Assembly: GCF_013697085.1 (NCBI RefSeq)
Contig: NZ_JACEFT010000002.1
Span: 212,815 to 276,814, forward strand
Length of the DNA: 64,000 nucleotides
Source of the DNA: Billgrantia kenyensis
Lineage (GTDB): Bacteria; Pseudomonadota; Gammaproteobacteria; Pseudomonadales; Halomonadaceae
Direction: 5' to 3'
Positions within the stretch are counted from its first letter, which is position 1; every line of letters starts with the position of its first letter. Below the pieces are notes generated by a model. The model had not been told where the DNA came from. It made no database searches and was given only the letters and a program-made list of their open reading frames with translations. A program made the position numbers and the translations under genes. Positions 42,398 through 51,541 of this stretch are shown here, in pieces.

Positions 42398-42910
42398 ATG
42401 CAATCATCCGCCCTTCAAGGCTTCGTGGCAGCGCTGGTTCGCTGCTTTTCCATCTATCTTGGACTCACGGCCCTGCGCTTCGCGGTGCAGGGCGTGAGCT
42501 TCCATAGCAGCGATGTTCACTACCTGCATCTGGGCTACTTCGTTGTGACGACACTGCTGTTTGCCGGGGTAGCGATTGTGCTCTGGCATTTTCATTCGGC
42601 GGTGGCGGGCCGGCTGCTGCCTGCTACGGGGGATGACCAAGCGAAGGCATCGGCACTGTCTGGGGTCGACTTCGAGACTGGGCTGATTGGGGCGGTGGGG
42701 CTGTATGTTGCCGTCACCGCACTGCCTCAGCTTGCCAACCATGGTGCCTGGCTGTTCTACGACCGTGAACTGCTCGGTATACATCGAGCGGTAGAGGGGA
42801 GGGCGGCCTTTGTCGGCAGCCTGATTCAGCTTGGCCTGGGGGTGTTGCTGCTACTGCGGGCGCCCGGTATCCGGCGGCTGGTTGCCAGGTTACGAACTGG
42901 CGGCACTTGA
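42398..42910 (+). CDS. Four-helix membrane protein, possible second immunity factor
   Basis: A 170-residue hydrophobic protein with four likely transmembrane helices (VRCFSIYLGLTALRFAV; YFVVTTLLFAGVAIVLW; GLIGAVGLYVAVTALPQL; VGSLIQLGLGVLLLL). No family recognised. The start at 42398 is chosen over 42374 because AGAAGAGAG precedes it. It is the last gene of the T6SS operon; small membrane immunity proteins commonly follow pore-forming effectors, so that is the leading hypothesis. Confidence 0.6.
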   Translation: MQSSALQGFVAALVRCFSIYLGLTALRFAVQGVSFHSSDVHYLHLGYFVVTTLLFAGVAIVLWHFHSAVAGRLLPATGDDQAKASALSGVDFETGLIGAVGLYVAVTALPQLANHGAWLFYDRELLGIHRAVEGRAAFVGSLIQLGLGVLLLLRAPGIRRLVARLRTGGT

Positions 42911-42981
42911 GGCGCCCATTGCGGCCACGGGCGTCAGCAATGAAGATGGCGTCACAGCGAGCCAAAAACGACAAAACGAAA

Positions 42982-43003
42982 AGCCCGGCCTTGCGGCCGG
43001 GCT
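42982..43003. terminator. Hairpin at the end of the T6SS locus
   Basis: A perfect 9-bp stem AGCCCGGCC / GGCCGGGCT around TTGC, 72 bases after the last T6SS gene. On the plus strand the downstream bases (GGATCTTCGC) are only moderately T-rich. Read on the minus strand it is followed by TTTCGTTTTG, so it may serve both directions. The rest of 42911-43222 holds no gene. Confidence 0.7.
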
Positions 43004-43188
43004 GGATCTTCGCTTCCTTACCTCCACCTCGAGCATCCTTCCACCCGAGCATCCCTGGATAGTGAGTCTTCCTGACTCGGTCGTCCCTGGCTGAGCCTCC
43101 GTGCTCAGTACGGTTTTACTTTGCCAACTAACAGTGCTGGGTGACGTTAACCTGCATCAATCTGGTTGTAGGAAATCGCCGATTCGTT

Positions 43189-43208
43189 TTGTAAGAAATG
43201 GCTTACAA
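43189..43208 (-). terminator. Inverted repeat just downstream of the acyltransferase gene
   Basis: A perfect 7-bp stem TTGTAAG / CTTACAA around six bases, starting 14 bases beyond the minus-strand stop at 43223. There is no long T-run, so it may stabilise mRNA rather than terminate. A further 6-bp repeat, CTGAGC / GCTCAG, is at 43091-43108. Confidence 0.35.
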
Positions 43209-43222
43209 CCTTCGGCTGCCTT

Positions 43223-44596
43223 TCACTCTGCGCTTTCCGCCAGGCGCTCCGATGGCGTTTCGGCCGGCTGTGGATGGGCGCGTAGCAGCCATGAGGCGGC
43301 CGCGACGCCGGCCAGGCCGAAGATGGCACCGGGCAGGGCACCGAGCGCCAGGCTGGCGACGATGCCGCCAAGCAGGGACGCGCCGCCGGCGAGGATGGCT
43401 GGCGCAGCGGTGGCGGAAACCACGTCGCGCTTGCGGCGCATCTCGAAGGTCACCACCGCGATCATCACGGGGGCGACGGCCACGATACACAGCGCAATCC
43501 ACCACAGGCGGCCGAGCCAGAAGCCCACTTCGCCCGGTATCCCGGCGTCGATAGGCAGGCCCAGGCGCTCGCCCAGCCAGGCGGCCGGCAGCTCGGCGAG
43601 CTTGTGCCAGAGGTAGAGCGGCATACCCAGGGCGCCGAGGATCGTCACCGTTCGGTCGATTCGGCGGCGCTCCAGCAGGCGGCGCACGGGGGCTTCGAAG
43701 GTCAGCGCAGCGCCTACCTGTACCCACATCACGCCGACCAGCGCCAGGGTGGGCGGCAGCAAGTTGCTGGGCACGCCGAAGGCACCGTCGACCATGGCCA
43801 CGGGGTAGCCCGAGGCCACGGCGGCGGCCAGCCACACCAGCCCGAGCGATAGCAGGGCGAGGCCGCAGCTCAGGCCGGAGAAGCGCCCGCGTTTCCAGGC
43901 GATGCCGAGCTGCTGCGGCAGCAGCCAGACCACCGCGGCGTTGAGCCAGCCGATGCCGCCACCGTTAGCGGTAACGCGAGTGCCCAGCTCCAGCAGCTCG
44001 CCGGGAGAGCTAATGCCGGCGCGTAGCAGATCCACGGCGGCGGCGATGAGCACCAGCCCTGCCACGGCCTTGAGCCCCCAGCGATTGTCGGCCCACACGC
44101 TTAGCGGCAGCAGCGCCTGTATGCCCAGCAGCATCATCAGGAACCAGAGGTGGACGGTCAGCGAGTGGTTGAGCGGGCCGAGCAGGCGTCCGCCGGTGTA
44201 GGCCGCCAGCAGGACGAAGGCCACCAGCACTGCCAGGTAGGTGACGGTGGGGCGGGCCAGGCCCAGGGCCCGGCCCGCCCACCAGTGCAGCTGACGCTGG
44301 CCTTGGTCCAGCCGACGCTGGGCGCTGTCGGCGCTGACCGCGGCCGAGACGAAGACGAACAGCGGTACCACCTGCAGCAGCCAGGTGAGCACCCCAGCGC
44401 CGGTCCACACCAGCAGCAGGTGATCGGTGGTGGTCATCAGGCCGTTTTCCAGCCGCGGCAGGGTGGCGATCCAGTGGCCGAATACCACCACCAGCAGCGC
44501 GCCGGCACGCAGCGCATCGGGGTAGCGATCCCGCGCTGCCTGGGTGGCGGCTGCGCTGTCCGAAGTCGAGCCTCGCCTGTGGGTTACCTGTTTCAT
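43223..44596 (-). CDS. Acyltransferase-3 family membrane protein
   Basis: A 457-residue integral membrane protein with ten or more hydrophobic helices. The opening RYPDALRAGALLVVVFGHWI has the conserved R-x(n)-H pattern of the acyltransferase-3 (AT3/OafA-like) family. Such proteins move acyl groups onto surface sugars, lipids or secondary metabolites. ATG 44596 with GGAACG ahead is preferred; an ATG 13 codons earlier is possible. It is divergent from the ketosynthase operon, sharing a 145-bp promoter region, which suggests a joint pathway. Confidence 0.75.
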   Translation of the reverse strand: MKQVTHRRGSTSDSAAATQAARDRYPDALRAGALLVVVFGHWIATLPRLENGLMTTTDHLLLVWTGAGVLTWLLQVVPLFVFVSAAVSADSAQRRLDQGQRQLHWWAGRALGLARPTVTYLAVLVAFVLLAAYTGGRLLGPLNHSLTVHLWFLMMLLGIQALLPLSVWADNRWGLKAVAGLVLIAAAVDLLRAGISSPGELLELGTRVTANGGGIGWLNAAVVWLLPQQLGIAWKRGRFSGLSCGLALLSLGLVWLAAAVASGYPVAMVDGAFGVPSNLLPPTLALVGVMWVQVGAALTFEAPVRRLLERRRIDRTVTILGALGMPLYLWHKLAELPAAWLGERLGLPIDAGIPGEVGFWLGRLWWIALCIVAVAPVMIAVVTFEMRRKRDVVSATAAPAILAGGASLLGGIVASLALGALPGAIFGLAGVAAASWLLRAHPQPAETPSERLAESAE

Positions 44597-44741
44597 GATG
44601 TTTCGTTCCATTCGATTGGCGCTTGCAAATGACATGCGCTTGGTGGATATTAGTTATCGAACAGTGTTTCCTAACATCTTCCATGAAACGTAAGCGCCTT
44701 GCAAGAACGCTTTGAGAGTCGCTGAAACAGAGGAAATCGCC

Positions 44742-45311
44742 ATGGATACCCACACGCTGTTGGTCCATGTCCTGCTGTACGTCTTCCTGCCGCTCTGGGG
44801 AATTGCCGGTTTCGTCGACTGGTGCTGCCACCGTGCCACGCACATCGAGGAGACCTCGGGGCTGAAGGAGACCCTGATGCACTCGGCGATGGGCATTCAG
44901 GTGGGCATCCCCATCCTCATGTGCCTGCTCTATCGCATCAACGTGCTGGTACTGCTGATCTGCTTGCTGGCCTGGGTGCTGCACGAGGTCGTGGCCCACT
45001 GGGACGTGCATTACGCCGCTCCTCGGCGTCACATCAGCATCTGGGAGATGCATGCACACAGCTACCTGGCCAGCCTGCCGTTCTACATGCTGGCGATGAT
45101 CATGGTGATCAACTGGCCGGTGGTGATCGATCTCGTCTCCCTCAACTGGGCCGGGCAGATGCGGCTGATTCCCGTCGAGGTGCCCCACGGCGGCGAGCGC
45201 TATCTGCCCTATTACCTGACCTTCATGGCCCTGCTGTGCGTGTTTCCCTACATGGAAGAGAACCTGCGCTGCCTGCGTCACTACCTCAAGCACGGAGGCA
45301 ATTCCGCATGA
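44742..45311 (+). CDS. Histidine-rich membrane protein (possible membrane metalloenzyme)
   Basis: A 189-residue protein with about four transmembrane helices. Histidines cluster at the helix ends: H30 and H34 (CCHRATH), H47, H81-H86-H90 (HEVVAHWDVH), H97, H104 and H106 (HISIWEMHAH). This resembles, but does not exactly match, the eight-histidine diiron motif of membrane desaturases and hydroxylases, and the protein is shorter than those. The stop overlaps the ketosynthase start (ATGA). Function unknown; a lipid-modifying metalloenzyme is the working idea. Confidence 0.65.
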   Translation: MDTHTLLVHVLLYVFLPLWGIAGFVDWCCHRATHIEETSGLKETLMHSAMGIQVGIPILMCLLYRINVLVLLICLLAWVLHEVVAHWDVHYAAPRRHISIWEMHAHSYLASLPFYMLAMIMVINWPVVIDLVSLNWAGQMRLIPVEVPHGGERYLPYYLTFMALLCVFPYMEENLRCLRHYLKHGGNSA

Positions 45312-46408
45312 GCGTCTATATCACCAGTAGCGGCCACTATCTGCCGGGCGAGCCGGTGGACAACGAGCGGATCGAGGCGGTGCTCGGCCTGGTGCACGGC
45401 AAGCCGAGCCGGCTCAAGCGCCGCATCCTGCAATCCAACGGTATTCGTCAGCGCCACTATGCCATCGATGCCGAGCACAACACCCTGATCGGCAACGACG
45501 AGATGGCCGCCCGGGCGGGCCAGGCCTGCCTCGACGACAGCTTCCTGAGCAAACCGCGGCTCGAGATGCTCAGTGTGGCCACCAGCCAGGGCGACCTGGT
45601 GCTGCCGGGATTCGGCAGCATGGTCCAGGCCGAGCTGGGCGTGGCCGGTGTGGAGCTGCACAGCAGCCACGGCATCTGCTCGAGCAGCATGATGGCGCTG
45701 AAGGCGGCCTACACCGGGCTCAAGGCCGGTGAGCACGACAATGCGCTGGTGATCGCCAGCGAACTGGCCTCGCGGCTGTTCAAGGCCAGCCGCTACGAGG
45801 CGGTGGCGCAGGAGGTCGACTTCAATGCCGAGTTCCTGCGCTGGATGCTGTCGGACGGCGCCGGGGCGCTGCTGCTGGAGAGCGTGCCGCGCCGGCGCAG
45901 CTTTCGTATCGACTGGATTCGCGGTTTCTCCCACGCCGACGCCTACCCGGTTTGCATGAGCGTGGGCCGGGCGGTAGGCGATGAACGCAGCTGGCAGGAT
46001 TTCGCCACCTACGCCGAGGCGGAGGCCGCCGGCGCCTTGCTGATCCGCCAGGACGTTCGCCTGCTCGACAACATCGTCAAGCTGGGGGTGGACGGCCTGC
46101 TGCGGCTGATCGACGAAGGGCGGGTAGAAGTGGGGCGGATCGACCACGTGCTGTGCCATTACTCGTCGCACTATTTCCGCGGCAAGATCTTCGACATGTT
46201 GACCCAGGCCGGCGCGGCCATCCCCGAGGAGAAGTGGTACACCAATCTCTATACCCGCGGTAACACCGGCTGCGCCTCGATGTTCATCATGCTCGACGAG
46301 TTTCGTCGCACCCAGAGTTACCAAACCGGCGACACCATCCTGTGCATGGTGCCGGAGAGCGGTCGCTTCAATAACGTCTACATGCAGCTCACAGTCGTGG
46401 AGGAATAA
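45308..46408 (+). CDS. Beta-ketoacyl-ACP synthase III-like ketosynthase
   Basis: A 366-residue thiolase-fold protein similar to KAS III and the DarB/StlD ketosynthases. The nucleophile is C124 in HGICSSSMMALKAAY. The histidine is in DHVLCHYSSHYF (H284 or H288) and the asparagine is N319 in RGNTGCASMF, so the Cys-His-Asn triad is complete. It probably extends or condenses an acyl starter. It is embedded in a four-gene overlapping operon and is not next to fatty-acid synthesis genes, indicating a specialised role rather than FabH. ATG 45308 is fixed by the ATGA overlap. Confidence 0.85.
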   Translation: MSVYITSSGHYLPGEPVDNERIEAVLGLVHGKPSRLKRRILQSNGIRQRHYAIDAEHNTLIGNDEMAARAGQACLDDSFLSKPRLEMLSVATSQGDLVLPGFGSMVQAELGVAGVELHSSHGICSSSMMALKAAYTGLKAGEHDNALVIASELASRLFKASRYEAVAQEVDFNAEFLRWMLSDGAGALLLESVPRRRSFRIDWIRGFSHADAYPVCMSVGRAVGDERSWQDFATYAEAEAAGALLIRQDVRLLDNIVKLGVDGLLRLIDEGRVEVGRIDHVLCHYSSHYFRGKIFDMLTQAGAAIPEEKWYTNLYTRGNTGCASMFIMLDEFRRTQSYQTGDTILCMVPESGRFNNVYMQLTVVEE

Positions 46409-46410
46409 CC

Positions 46411-47094
46411 ATGGAAAGCAAGGTCACCACCCAGTTGGGACAGGAGTGCCTGCAAGGGTTGATGCGCGTGTGGTTCGACTTCGAGCGCCAGTTGGGGCGG
46501 GTGCCGATCATCCAGCGCCTGGAGCGCGGCAATTTCACCCGCGAGGATTACCGCAGCCTGCTGCTGCACCTGCGCCAGCAGGTGATCGAGGGTGCGCGCT
46601 GGATCACCCGCGGCACCTCCAGCTTCGAGCGCGATTACGCCGACGTGCGCTCGGAAGTGATCGGTCACGCCAAGGAGGAACATCGCGACTACGAGATGCT
46701 GGAGGCGGACTTCGTGGCGGCGGGTGGCGCGTTGGAGGAAATCCGCGCCGGCCGGCGCAATGCCGGCAGCGAGGCGCTGCACGCCTTCATGATGTATCGC
46801 GCCAGCCAGCCCAATCCGGTGGATCTGATCGGTGCCATGTGGATCATCGAAGGGCTGGGGCAGAAGATGGCCAGCGACTGGGCGCGGCGGATCGACGAGG
46901 CCACCGAGGGCGACGGCCGTTACACCTGCTTCATGCGCTACCACGGCGAGAACGACGACGCCCACCTGGACAAGCTCTATGCGCTGATCGACCGGGTCTG
47001 CCGCACGCCGGAGCAGCAGCAGGCGATCCTGCGCACCGCACGGGTGGTGGCGCGGCTCTATGCCCTGCAACTGGAGGAGATCGAGCATGGCTGA
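46411..47094 (+). CDS. Haem-oxygenase-like diiron oxidase (HDO) candidate
   Basis: A 227-residue all-helical TenA/haem-oxygenase-fold protein, of the iron-containing redox enzyme type. Potential metal ligands match the HDO pattern: E60 (VIEGARW), H91 (EEHRDYEML), E147 (IIEGLG) and the H178-x3-D182-x2-H185 motif in YHGENDDAH. Known HDOs such as UndA act on fatty acids or amino acids using oxygen. ATG 46411 begins after the preceding stop with GGAGGAATAACC. The 3' end overlaps the next gene by 8 bases. Confidence 0.78.
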   Translation: MESKVTTQLGQECLQGLMRVWFDFERQLGRVPIIQRLERGNFTREDYRSLLLHLRQQVIEGARWITRGTSSFERDYADVRSEVIGHAKEEHRDYEMLEADFVAAGGALEEIRAGRRNAGSEALHAFMMYRASQPNPVDLIGAMWIIEGLGQKMASDWARRIDEATEGDGRYTCFMRYHGENDDAHLDKLYALIDRVCRTPEQQQAILRTARVVARLYALQLEEIEHG

Positions 47095-47971
47095 TACCAG
47101 GCCGAGGCCGCGCAGCCCCTTCCTGCGCGCGCTGGCGTTCGACGACTCCCTGCCCATCGAGCCGGCGGCGGTGCGGCTGTGGCTGGACGACCTGGAGCGC
47201 CCCACGCGTTGGTCGCTGCGCCCGCTTCTGCAGCTCCTGCTGGCAGTGCTGCTGCATCTGATCTGGTTCGTGAAGCGTCTGCCGCTGCCCCAGTTTCGCG
47301 CCCACGGCCTGCTGCAGCGGTTGATCTGCTGGTTCTGCACCCACTTCGTCAGCCCCAGCGCCAATCAATTGATCCTGCGCCACTTCGCCACCGAGTCCAA
47401 CATTCTCAACTTCCTCATCGACAACGGCCCGGAGGTCACGGTAGAGCCGCTCACGCTCTACCCGAGCCGCATCGAGGACATGCTCGACGCCAGCTTCGTC
47501 AAGCACGATCAGGAGCTGTTCCGGGTGATCGAGGAGATGGGCCACTGGCGGCAGCGCCCGGCAGCCCTGGCGCCGCAGGCGATCAACTGGACGCACTGGC
47601 GCTCGTTGGAGGAGAGCGACTTCGAACTGCCGCGCCGGCGTACCCAGGTGCTCGATTTCGAGAGCGCCCATGCGCTGTTCATGTGCCTGTTCTGCCTGCT
47701 GCTGACCCGCGAGGAGTACCGCGACGCCATCAATGGCTTCAACCTCGACCAGTCCATCGCCATTCGCGTCGGCCAGCTGATCGGCGACCCGAGCCTGGCC
47801 GAGATGGCCTACAACAAGTACCCGCACTACCTGGTCGGGCCGTGGAACCTGAGCCAGTGCTTCCTCATGCACGGCTTCTTCACCGAGTACCTCTATGCCC
47901 GGCTGGAGCGGCTCAGGCTGGCCGCGCATCAACCCCCGAACGGCAGCACCGCGGCATACACCGCGAAGTAG
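47087..47971 (+). CDS. Uncharacterised protein of the ketosynthase operon
   Basis: A 294-residue protein with one hydrophobic stretch near residues 42-62 (LRPLLQLLLAVLLHLIWFVK), conserved-looking N-L-I/H-F-ATESNILNFLIDN and a Glu/His-containing C-terminal helical region. It resembles the proteins catalogued as DUF6999, a recollection I cannot check. GGAGGAGATCGAGC precedes ATG 47087, which lies inside the oxidase gene. The 3' 43 bases run antisense into the convergent hemolysin III gene. Role unknown; by position it is part of the same pathway. Confidence 0.7.
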   Translation: MADTRPRPRSPFLRALAFDDSLPIEPAAVRLWLDDLERPTRWSLRPLLQLLLAVLLHLIWFVKRLPLPQFRAHGLLQRLICWFCTHFVSPSANQLILRHFATESNILNFLIDNGPEVTVEPLTLYPSRIEDMLDASFVKHDQELFRVIEEMGHWRQRPAALAPQAINWTHWRSLEESDFELPRRRTQVLDFESAHALFMCLFCLLLTREEYRDAINGFNLDQSIAIRVGQLIGDPSLAEMAYNKYPHYLVGPWNLSQCFLMHGFFTEYLYARLERLRLAAHQPPNGSTAAYTAK

Positions 47972-48600
47972 TGACAGGTGCTGCCGCCGAGCACGAACAG
48001 GTGCCAGATGGCGTGGTTGAAGGGAATCGCGCTGATGGCGAAGAACACCACGCCGAGGGTGTAGGTGATACCGCCGGCGGCGAGCAGGACGATGCCGGCC
48101 GTCGGCAGGCTGGCGCTCATCTCCTCACCGGCGAAGACGATCAGCCAGCCCATGATCAGGTAGATGGCGACACGCAGGACGGTGAATCGGTGAGGCCAGG
48201 CCAGCTTGCAGGCGATGCCGGCCAGGGCCAGGCCCCAGACGATGGCGAACAGGGTCCAGCCGGTGGGGCTGCGCATGTTGACCAGCAGGAAGGGGGTATA
48301 GGTTCCGGCGATCAGCAGGTAGATGGCGCAGTGGTCCAGGTGTTGGAACAGTCGCTTGAGCCGTGGGTGACGAACGCCGTGGTAGAGCGTGGAAATGGCA
48401 TAGAGCAGCACCAGTGTCACACCGTACAAGCTGATACCGATGATCTTCCAAGGGTCGACATGGGCGGCCATGCTCGCCAGCACCAGCAGCACGATGACCC
48501 CGACAAGACTCAGCACCGCACCGATGCCATGGCTGACGCTGTTGAGCAGTTCCTCGAAGAGATGGCGGCGGTGGCCGGCGGAACGTTCGATGTGAGGCAT
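47929..48600 (-). CDS. Hemolysin III / PAQR-family membrane protein
   Basis: A 223-residue protein with seven predicted transmembrane helices and the family signature residues: EELLNSVSHGIGAVLSLVG at the N-terminus, STLYHGV, LDHCAIYLLIAGTYTPF and the late NHAIWHLFVLGGSTCHYFAV with histidines of the metal site. Hemolysin III proteins resemble eukaryotic adiponectin receptors; bacterial function is unclear. Its last 43 coding bases overlap the convergent uncharacterised gene. Confidence 0.88.
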   Translation of the reverse strand: MPHIERSAGHRRHLFEELLNSVSHGIGAVLSLVGVIVLLVLASMAAHVDPWKIIGISLYGVTLVLLYAISTLYHGVRHPRLKRLFQHLDHCAIYLLIAGTYTPFLLVNMRSPTGWTLFAIVWGLALAGIACKLAWPHRFTVLRVAIYLIMGWLIVFAGEEMSASLPTAGIVLLAAGGITYTLGVVFFAISAIPFNHAIWHLFVLGGSTCHYFAVYAAVLPFGG

Positions 48601-48638
48601 AGGGGCTTTTCCGTCAGAGGCGCCCCGGTGCCTTGCGG

Positions 48639-49274
48639 TCAGGGCTTGCGTTCGATATCCACGTCGCCGGCCTGGGTGAAGTCGCCCAGCGCCATCATGT
48701 GGCCGAGCTTGCCGGCCTTGGTCGACAGATACTGCTCGTTATGAGGATTGAGACCCGTGGTCAGCGGTACGCGTTCCGCAATGGTGACGCCGGCCTGGGT
48801 CAGGGCATCGACCTTGCGTGGGTTGTTGGTCATCAGCCGCAGGCTGCAGATGCCCAGGTGTTCGAGCATCGGCACGCAGAGGTCATAGCGGCGCAGGTCG
48901 GCGCCGAAGCCGAGCTGTTCGTTGGCTTCCACGGTATCGGCGCCCTGATCCTGCAGGTGGTAGGCACGGATCTTGTTGAGCAGACCGATGCCGCGGCCTT
49001 CCTGGCGCAGGTAGAGCAGCACGCCGCGCCCCTCGTCGGCGATGCGCTTGAGCGCTTCCTGCAGCTGATAGCCGCAGTCGCAGCGCATGGAAAACAGGGC
49101 GTCGCCGGTCAGGCACTCCGAATGCACCCGGCCGAGCACAGGTTCGCCGTCGGCCACGTCGCCCAAGGTCAGGGCAATGTGGTCCTTGCCGGTGGCTTCG
49201 TCCTCGAAGCCGTGCATGGTGAAGGTGGCCCAGGGAGTGGGCAGCCGGGAGGCGGCGATGAATCGAACGGTCAC
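48639..49274 (-). CDS. ribA: GTP cyclohydrolase II
   Basis: A 211-residue RibA, stand-alone (not fused to RibB). Zinc cysteines C54, C65 and C67 lie in [19 protein letters not shown], and the [14 protein letters not shown] and [11 protein letters not shown] motifs are intact. It opens GTP in the first step of riboflavin synthesis. The start codon is GTG, preceded by GAGGTACCCC. It is divergent from hemE. Confidence 0.95.
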   Translation of the reverse strand: MTVRFIAASRLPTPWATFTMHGFEDEATGKDHIALTLGDVADGEPVLGRVHSECLTGDALFSMRCDCGYQLQEALKRIADEGRGVLLYLRQEGRGIGLLNKIRAYHLQDQGADTVEANEQLGFGADLRRYDLCVPMLEHLGICSLRLMTNNPRKVDALTQAGVTIAERVPLTTGLNPHNEQYLSTKAGKLGHMMALGDFTQAGDVDIERKP

Positions 49275-49442
49275 GGGGTACCTCGGTCAAGACCACGGCA
49301 ATGCCGGAAGTGAATCCCGCATTCTAGCAGGAACGTGGGCGCGGCTCACGAGCATGCAATGGCCTGGAACTTGGCCAGGGTCAAGCCTCGGCAAAAAGGA
49401 TGCGCTACAATGTGGCGACATTTCCTGTGGATGACTGCCTGC

Positions 49443-50525
49443 ATGGATCTCAAGAACGATCGATTTCTGCGCGCCCTGATGCGCCAGCCGGTAGACCGCA
49501 CGCCGGTCTGGATGATGCGCCAGGCCGGCCGCTACCTGCCGGAGTACCGCGCCACTCGCGCCGAAGCCGGCGACTTCATGGACCTGTGTCGTAACCATGA
49601 CCTGGCCTGCGAGGTGACGTTGCAGCCGCTGGAGCGCTATCCGCTGGATGCCGCGATCCTGTTCTCCGATATCCTGACCATTCCCGACGCCATGGGGCTG
49701 GGACTCTATTTCGAGACAGGCGAGGGGCCCAAGTTCAGGAAGCCGGTGCGCACCGCCGAGGACGTGGCTGCCCTGAGCGCGCCCGATGCCGAGCGCGACC
49801 TCGACTATGTGATGCGGGCGGTCTCGACCATTCGCCGCGAACTTAATGGCCGGGTGCCATTGATCGGCTTCTCCGGCAGCCCCTGGACGCTCGCCACCTA
49901 CATGGTGGAGGGCAGTTCGAGCAAGGACTTCCGTCATGTGAAGACCATGCTCTACGACACGCCCAGCGTGATGCACGACCTGCTCGATACCCTGGCCAGT
50001 GCGGTGACCGACTACCTCAACGCGCAGATTCGCGCCGGGGCCCAGGCGGTGCAGATTTTCGATACCTGGGGCGGGGTGCTCTCCACCCCGGCCTATCTCG
50101 AGTTCTCGCTGCGCTACATGGAGCAGATCGTCGCCGGACTGATCCGTGAGCACGACGGTCGTCGCGTGCCGGTGATCATGTTCACCAAGAACGGTGGCCA
50201 GTGGCTCGAGGATATCGCCCTGGCGGGGCCGGATGCCGTGGGCCTCGATTGGACCACCGAGCTGTTCGATGCCCGCGCCCGGGTGGGCCACAAGGTGGCA
50301 CTGCAGGGTAATCTTGACCCCAACGTGCTGTTCGCGCGCCCGGTGGCCATTCGTGCCGAGGTGGCCAGGATTCTCGACAGCTACGGTGAAGGGCCGGGGC
50401 ATGTGTTCAACCTGGGCCACGGTATCAGTCAGTTCACCAACCCGGACAACGTCACCGCCTTCATGGAGGCGCTGCATGAGCTGAGTCCGCGTTACCATCG
50501 TGCCATCCAGCACCAAAATGCCTGA
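49443..50525 (+). CDS. hemE: Uroporphyrinogen decarboxylase
   Basis: A 360-residue HemE. The signature [16 protein letters not shown] is near residue 20, followed by [21 protein letters not shown] and [13 protein letters not shown]. It converts uroporphyrinogen III to coproporphyrinogen III in haem synthesis. ATG 49443 aligns with the usual [10 protein letters not shown] opening; in-frame codons further upstream are not needed. Haem demand from the neighbouring cytochrome genes makes the setting sensible. Confidence 0.96.
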   Translation: MDLKNDRFLRALMRQPVDRTPVWMMRQAGRYLPEYRATRAEAGDFMDLCRNHDLACEVTLQPLERYPLDAAILFSDILTIPDAMGLGLYFETGEGPKFRKPVRTAEDVAALSAPDAERDLDYVMRAVSTIRRELNGRVPLIGFSGSPWTLATYMVEGSSSKDFRHVKTMLYDTPSVMHDLLDTLASAVTDYLNAQIRAGAQAVQIFDTWGGVLSTPAYLEFSLRYMEQIVAGLIREHDGRRVPVIMFTKNGGQWLEDIALAGPDAVGLDWTTELFDARARVGHKVALQGNLDPNVLFARPVAIRAEVARILDSYGEGPGHVFNLGHGISQFTNPDNVTAFMEALHELSPRYHRAIQHQNA

Positions 50526-50895
50526 CACTGGCTGGCTCCAGCGTTGGCACGACCGGCACCGCCTGTGGGCGGTGCTGGCCGTTCTGGCTGCCGTGGTCAT
50601 CGCGGTGGGAAGCCTGACCCCGGGAAGCGAGATGCCCAGCAACCTGCCGTGGGACAAATTCAACCACTTCGTCGGCTATGCCGGCCTGGCGGGGCTGGTC
50701 GGCCTGGCCGGACTGCCCCTGCTGCGCACCTTCATCGCCGTGGTGCTGTTCGGCATCTTCATCGAGTACCTGCAGATCCCCGTTCCCGGCCGTAGCGGCG
50801 GCGACTGGGCCGATATCCTCGCCAACACCCTGGGAGCAGGAACTGCCGTGCTGATACTGGCTGCCGTGCGGCGCTACCTGCTGGGCCACGGCTAG
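50518..50895 (+). CDS. VanZ-like membrane protein
   Basis: A 125-residue protein with three or four hydrophobic helices and the VanZ-like pattern ([54 protein letters not shown]). Function in Gram-negative bacteria is unknown. ATG 50518 lies in the last codons of hemE, suggesting coupling; a GTG at 50500 is an alternative. A strong terminator follows. Confidence 0.75.
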   Translation: MPDTGWLQRWHDRHRLWAVLAVLAAVVIAVGSLTPGSEMPSNLPWDKFNHFVGYAGLAGLVGLAGLPLLRTFIAVVLFGIFIEYLQIPVPGRSGGDWADILANTLGAGTAVLILAAVRRYLLGHG

Positions 50896-50916
50896 GCGCT
50901 AGCTTCGCGCTTCCCA

Positions 50917-50952
50917 ACGACGACGCCCCGCTCAAAAGCGGGGCGTCGTCGT
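50917..50952. terminator. Strong bidirectional terminator
   Basis: A perfect 16-bp stem (50917-50932 with 50937-50952, around the loop CAAA) lies between the plus-strand VanZ-like gene and the minus-strand cyclophilin gene. The stem is long enough to work for both, though T-runs are short. Confidence 0.85.
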
Positions 50953-50971
50953 TTACGGCCTGAGAAGCGAT

Positions 50972-51541
50972 TTATTGCAACTCGGCGCGCTCGATGATCA
51001 CCGGGTCGCGGGGCACGTCCTGGAACGGGCCCTGGCTGCCAGTGGGCACCCGCTTGATCGCATCGACCACGTCCATGCCCTCCACCACGCGGCCGAATAC
51101 CGCATAGCCCCAGGCCTGTCCGGAATGGGTGCCCTGGTGGTCGAGGAAGGCGTTGTCGTTGACGTTGATAAAGAACTGCGCGGTAGCCGAGTGCGGATCG
51201 CCGGTGCGGGCCATGGCCAGGGTGCCACGCTCGTTGCGCAGGCCGTTGTCGGCCTCGTTGTCGATCGGTGCCCGAGTGGGCTTCTGGCGGAAGTCCTGAT
51301 CGAAGCCACCGCCCTGGATCATGAAGCCGTCGATCACACGATGGAACAGGGTGCCGTCGTAGTGGCCATCCTGCACGTAGGTGAGGAAGTTGTTGACGCT
51401 CTCCGGGGCCTGCTCCTGGAACAGCTCGATCCCGATGGAGCCGTGGTTGGTGTGCAGCACGACGTCGGCGGCGTTGGCATGGGCCGAGGCCAGCGGCAGG
51501 CTGGCGGCGGCAAGCAGGGAAAGCAGGGTTCGCTTCAGCAC
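50972..51541 (-). CDS. ppiA: Secreted cyclophilin-type peptidyl-prolyl isomerase
   Basis: A 189-residue PpiA-like protein. GTG 51541 is chosen: AGGAG lies 6-7 bases ahead and a signal peptide follows directly ([19 protein letters not shown]). The cyclophilin core has [34 protein letters not shown] and [18 protein letters not shown]. It helps periplasmic protein folding. An upstream in-frame extension lacks homology. Confidence 0.92.
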   Translation of the reverse strand: MLKRTLLSLLAAASLPLASAHANAADVVLHTNHGSIGIELFQEQAPESVNNFLTYVQDGHYDGTLFHRVIDGFMIQGGGFDQDFRQKPTRAPIDNEADNGLRNERGTLAMARTGDPHSATAQFFINVNDNAFLDHQGTHSGQAWGYAVFGRVVEGMDVVDAIKRVPTGSQGPFQDVPRDPVIIERAELQ

